Assembly: GCA_900549845.1 (NCBI GenBank)
Contig: URPT01000061.1
Span: 1 to 9,024 of the forward strand
Length of the DNA: 9,024 nucleotides
Source of the DNA: an uncultured Veillonella sp.
GTDB lineage: Bacteria; Bacillota; Negativicutes; Veillonellales; Veillonellaceae
Direction of reading: 5' to 3'
The position numbers were made by a program, and so were the translations under genes. Shown piece after piece: positions 7,019-9,024 of the stretch (position 1 is its first letter; each line of letters starts with the position of its first letter). Below the pieces are notes generated by a model. It was not told the DNA's origin, made no database searches, and saw nothing but the letters and a program-made list of their open reading frames with translations.

Positions 7019-7048
7019 AACAAGTTCAAAGAACTTGTTTTCTCCTTT
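7019..7048 (-). promoter_or_regulatory. Shine-Dalgarno of lepA with an intervening hairpin
   Basis: AAAGGAGA (7041-7048) directly follows the mnmA stop codon. Next on the minus strand is a perfect 9-bp hairpin with a 3-base loop: AACAAGTTC (7031-7039), TTT (7028-7030), GAACTTGTT (7019-7027). Eight bases later comes the lepA ATG. No other Shine-Dalgarno-like sequence lies nearer the start. If the hairpin forms, the effective distance between Shine-Dalgarno and start codon falls from 31 to about 10 bases, within the usual range. No U tract follows, so it is not a terminator on this strand. Confidence 0.65.
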
Positions 7049-8110
7049 CTAACATACGCGATCGATAACAGCACCTCCTAATAATTGAGTGCCATTATAA
7101 AAGGCTACGGACTGACCTGGTGTAATAGCCCGTTGTGGTTCTTCGAAGATAACTTCCATCGTATCATCATCTAAGATACGTGCAGTACAAGGTGAAGGGT
7201 TCGCAGCATAGCGAATTTTACCTTCTGCTTTTAATTCTTTATGAATTGTATCATCTAAGAAGTTATAGAACTTACAAATCATACGATTTGTAAAGAGTCG
7301 TTCATTAGGACCTACGATAACCTCATTGCGTTCACCATTAAAGCCAATAACATATAATGGGTGCTTGTATGCGATACCAAGGCCCTTACGTTGGCCAATA
7401 GTGTAGTTAAATAAGCCATTATGCTTACCTAATACTTCACCATCTTCAGTAACGATATTACCAGATTTAGGTTTATCCTTCATTTCTTCTACCACGAGCT
7501 TTTGATAGTTCCCGTGAGGTAAGAAACAAATATCTACACTGTCTGGTTTCTTAGCTACTGGCAAATCATATTCAGCAGCTAATTTACGTGTTTCAGTCTT
7601 ACATTGACCACCTAGTGGGAACATAAGATGACTCAAGATACGTTGGTTCATATTATACATAACATAACTTTGATCTTTTGTAGGATCTACGCCTTTATGT
7701 AACTCATATAAACCTGTTTCTTCATTATAATTAACTTGTGCATAGTGACCAGTGACCATATGTGTAGCACCAAGTTCAAGTGCACGATTAAGCATCAAAT
7801 CAAACTTGATATTTTTGTTACAGAATACACAAGGATTTGGTGTACGACCATAGGCATATTCTTTTACAAAGTAATCTACCACATTATCGTAGAATACATC
7901 GCGAGCATCGATAACGTGATGCTCGATACCAAGAAAATCACACATCTTCTTAGCATCTGTTACAGCGAGGGGAACTGAATCATAAGGTGTACCACTCACC
8001 CACAGCCACAGGGTAATACCAAAAACTTTATAGCCTTGTTTTAGTAGCATTGCAGCAGTTAAAGAACTGTCTACGCCACCACTCATAGCTACAGCGATAA
8101 CTTTTTCCAT
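7049..8110 (-). CDS. mnmA: MnmA, tRNA-specific 2-thiouridylase
   Basis: MnmA adenylates U34 of the tRNAs for Lys, Glu and Gln and replaces its 2-oxygen with sulfur, which supports accurate decoding. The 353-aa product has the N-type ATP pyrophosphatase loop AMSGGVDSS (8-16), PNPCVFCNKNIKFD (91-104) containing C94 and C97, TGHYA (120-124), DQSYVMYNM (146-154), DSVDICFLP (190-198) with C195, and IGQRKGLG. Many family members have Asp at the position of C94; here the CxxC plus C195 set resembles the type proposed to carry a 4Fe-4S cluster. The start ATG 8108-8110 is chosen because AAAAGGAGAAAGT precedes it. The frame remains open to 8179, but that would add 23 unconserved residues overlapping the structured leader. 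It is first in the mnmA-lepA-hemW operon. No cysteine desulfurase gene is adjacent in the window. Confidence 0.96.
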   Translation of the reverse strand: MEKVIAVAMSGGVDSSLTAAMLLKQGYKVFGITLWLWVSGTPYDSVPLAVTDAKKMCDFLGIEHHVIDARDVFYDNVVDYFVKEYAYGRTPNPCVFCNKNIKFDLMLNRALELGATHMVTGHYAQVNYNEETGLYELHKGVDPTKDQSYVMYNMNQRILSHLMFPLGGQCKTETRKLAAEYDLPVAKKPDSVDICFLPHGNYQKLVVEEMKDKPKSGNIVTEDGEVLGKHNGLFNYTIGQRKGLGIAYKHPLYVIGFNGERNEVIVGPNERLFTNRMICKFYNFLDDTIHKELKAEGKIRYAANPSPCTARILDDDTMEVIFEEPQRAITPGQSVAFYNGTQLLGGAVIDRVC

Positions 8111-8226
8111 ACTTTCTCCTTTTAATGATCTCTTGATCATAAAACTAATCAGGGTGAAAGCCTGACGTGTAAAAAACACTAGTTCGGTGTAAAAGTCCGA
8201 GTAGTATTGCTATGAAATTATAGCAA
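8111..8226 (-). ncRNA. Structured 5' leader of mnmA (candidate cis-regulatory RNA)
   Basis: Between the predicted promoter and the mnmA Shine-Dalgarno are several short hairpins in a row on the minus strand: TTGCTAT/ATAGCAA (8207-8226, 7 bp), TCGG/CCGA (8184-8200), GTGT/ACAC (8167-8179), TCAGG/CCTGA (8149-8165) and ATGATC/GATCAT (8125-8140). The last ends just before the Shine-Dalgarno. TTTTACAC occurs twice (8167-8174, 8187-8194). I recognise no known riboswitch class, and the individual stems are short, so function is uncertain. Confidence 0.3.
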
Positions 8227-8231
8227 CTTAT

Positions 8232-8261
8232 ATTATAGCCTAGAACTAGGTATATTGAAAA
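8232..8261 (-). promoter_or_regulatory. Probable promoter of the mnmA operon with an internal palindrome
   Basis: On the minus strand a consensus -10 TATAAT (8232-8237) lies 18 bases after a weak -35 TTTTCA (8256-8261). The spacer contains the 12-base palindrome CCTAGTTCTAGG (8239-8250), placed where a repressor could bind. A second TATAAT at 8217-8222 falls in the first leader hairpin and has a poorer -35. The position just downstream of a strong terminator supports a new transcription start here. Confidence 0.55.
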
Positions 8262-8270
8262 GATTTGAAA

Positions 8271-8306
8271 CAAAAAGAATCCCTTTCTCAAAGAGAAAGA
8301 GATTCT
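8271..8306 (-). terminator. Rho-independent terminator of the methionine gamma-lyase-family gene
   Basis: On the minus strand a 14-bp stem (8293-8306 with 8276-8289, one G-U pair) with a TTT loop is followed at once by TTTTTGTTTC. It begins five bases after the TAA of the upstream gene. This is a textbook intrinsic terminator and separates that gene from the mnmA operon. Confidence 0.93.
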
Positions 8307-8311
8307 AACTG

Positions 8312-9024
8312 TTATCTATGTTTTAATATTTCTTCTGCAGCACCTAAAATACCCAGCATGGAGTGTTCAAACACAAGGCCACCTTGCATGAAAATCGTAT
8401 ACGGAGGACGAACAGGACCATCTGCACTTAATTCAATGGAGGAACCTTGTACAAAGGTACCACCAGCCATGATAATTTTATCTTCATAACCAGGCATATC
8501 GCCAGGGATTGGATGTACATGAGCATCTACAGGAGAATAGGCTTGCATACCTACACAGAAGTGCTCCATTTCTTCCCCATTTTTTAGATTGATGGCTTGG
8601 ATCAAGTCATAGCGATCAGCATTTACCTTAGGGAATACATCATAGCCTAACAATTCACCTACCGCAGCCGTATATACAGCCCCTTTAAGTGCTTGCAATA
8701 CTACGTGAGGTGCCATAAATAAACCTTGGAAGAACAAGCGATAACCAGGAGCATAGGAGCCCATATGATCGCCAAGTCCTGGAGCAGTAAGTTGATAGGC
8801 TGCATCTTCTACAAGGTCTTCTCTACCAACAATATAACCGCCAGTTGGCGCCAAACCACCCCCTGCATTTTTAATGAGAGAGCCCGCCATAATATCGGCA
8901 CCAGCTTCTAATGGTTCTTGTAACTCTGTAAATTCGCCATAGCAATTATCTACAAAACAAATGGTGTTAGGATTTTTAGCTTTTACAGCATCTTCTTCTA
9001 TTCTTGTTCCATATAATACAGAAG
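8312..9024 (-). CDS. Methionine gamma-lyase family PLP protein (YnbB-like), 3' part
   Basis: The frame enters from the right window edge and reads 236 residues to TAA at 8312-8314. The true start is outside the window; the internal ATG at 8890 is not the start, because conserved sequence continues upstream of it. Visible motifs are ICFVDNCYGEFTE (21-33 of the visible part), where the Asp should contact the PLP pyridine nitrogen, and the PLP-lysine region GADIMAGSLIKNAGGG (41-56, lysine at 51). LAPTGGYIVG follows, and the C-terminal part contains PPYTIFMQGGLVFEHSMLGI. These identify the fold-type I family often labelled methionine gamma-lyase or aluminium-resistance protein (YnbB in Bacillus). 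The actual substrate is not known from sequence; a carbon-sulfur lyase role is only a family label. A strong terminator follows the stop codon. Confidence 0.88.
   Translation of the reverse strand, partial: SVLYGTRIEEDAVKAKNPNTICFVDNCYGEFTELQEPLEAGADIMAGSLIKNAGGGLAPTGGYIVGREDLVEDAAYQLTAPGLGDHMGSYAPGYRLFFQGLFMAPHVVLQALKGAVYTAAVGELLGYDVFPKVNADRYDLIQAINLKNGEEMEHFCVGMQAYSPVDAHVHPIPGDMPGYEDKIIMAGGTFVQGSSIELSADGPVRPPYTIFMQGGLVFEHSMLGILGAAEEILKHR

Noticed and set aside
8111..8179. N-terminal extension of MnmA by 23 residues
   Set aside because: The added residues are not typical of the family, overlap leader hairpins, and the inner ATG has a strong AAAGGAG site.
8150..8210. Plus-strand cobalamin-like riboswitch (GGTGAAAGCC, GGTGTAAAAGTCCG)
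   Set aside because: The short resemblance to the GGUGAAA…CC box lacks the rest of the cobalamin core, and no plus-strand gene lies downstream.
1..9024. CRISPR array, tRNA, rRNA or insertion sequence
   Set aside because: No regularly spaced repeats, no tRNA or rRNA-like conserved stretches and no transposase frame were seen on either strand.

Overview
This window is an AT-rich chromosomal segment from a low-GC bacterium of the Firmicutes type. The order lepA-hemW-hrcA-grpE-dnaK is the classical Firmicutes arrangement, and a perfect CIRCE operator precedes hrcA. Overall protein style suggests the Negativicutes, most likely Veillonella or a close relative. That assignment is inference from family resemblance and was not checked against any database.

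Almost everything is read from the minus strand, so transcription runs from high to low coordinates. At the right edge (8312-9024) is the 3' part of a PLP-dependent methionine gamma-lyase-family (YnbB-like) gene, closed by a strong intrinsic terminator. A new promoter with a structured leader follows. It drives mnmA (tRNA U34 2-thiolation), lepA (elongation factor 4) and hemW (radical-SAM haem chaperone), which lie close together and look co-transcribed. Next is a small stand-alone siroheme/4Fe-4S sulfite/nitrite-reductase-like gene (3338-3940). After a roughly 370-base AT-rich non-coding stretch full of inverted repeats comes the heat-shock operon hrcA-grpE-dnaK under CIRCE control.

The left end is abnormal. 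The dnaK frame is normal for about 303 residues and then switches, in frame, to about 40 residues that look like the C-terminus of a DUF1703/PD-(D/E)XK-type AAA-ATPase nuclease, with visibly different codon choice. The last part of the ATPase domain, the linker, the whole substrate-binding domain and the usual downstream dnaJ are missing. This is either a genuine rearrangement breakpoint or a chimeric assembly. To its left are a 20-bp perfect inverted repeat and the end of an unidentified plus-strand gene (3-101).

Apart from the dnaK junction the region is mainly conserved housekeeping. The points most worth a second look are the dnaK chimera, a hairpin sitting exactly between the Shine-Dalgarno and start codon of lepA, the CxxC-plus-C (probable Fe-S) type of MnmA with its structured leader, and the single-module sulfite-reductase-like protein inserted between hemW and hrcA.
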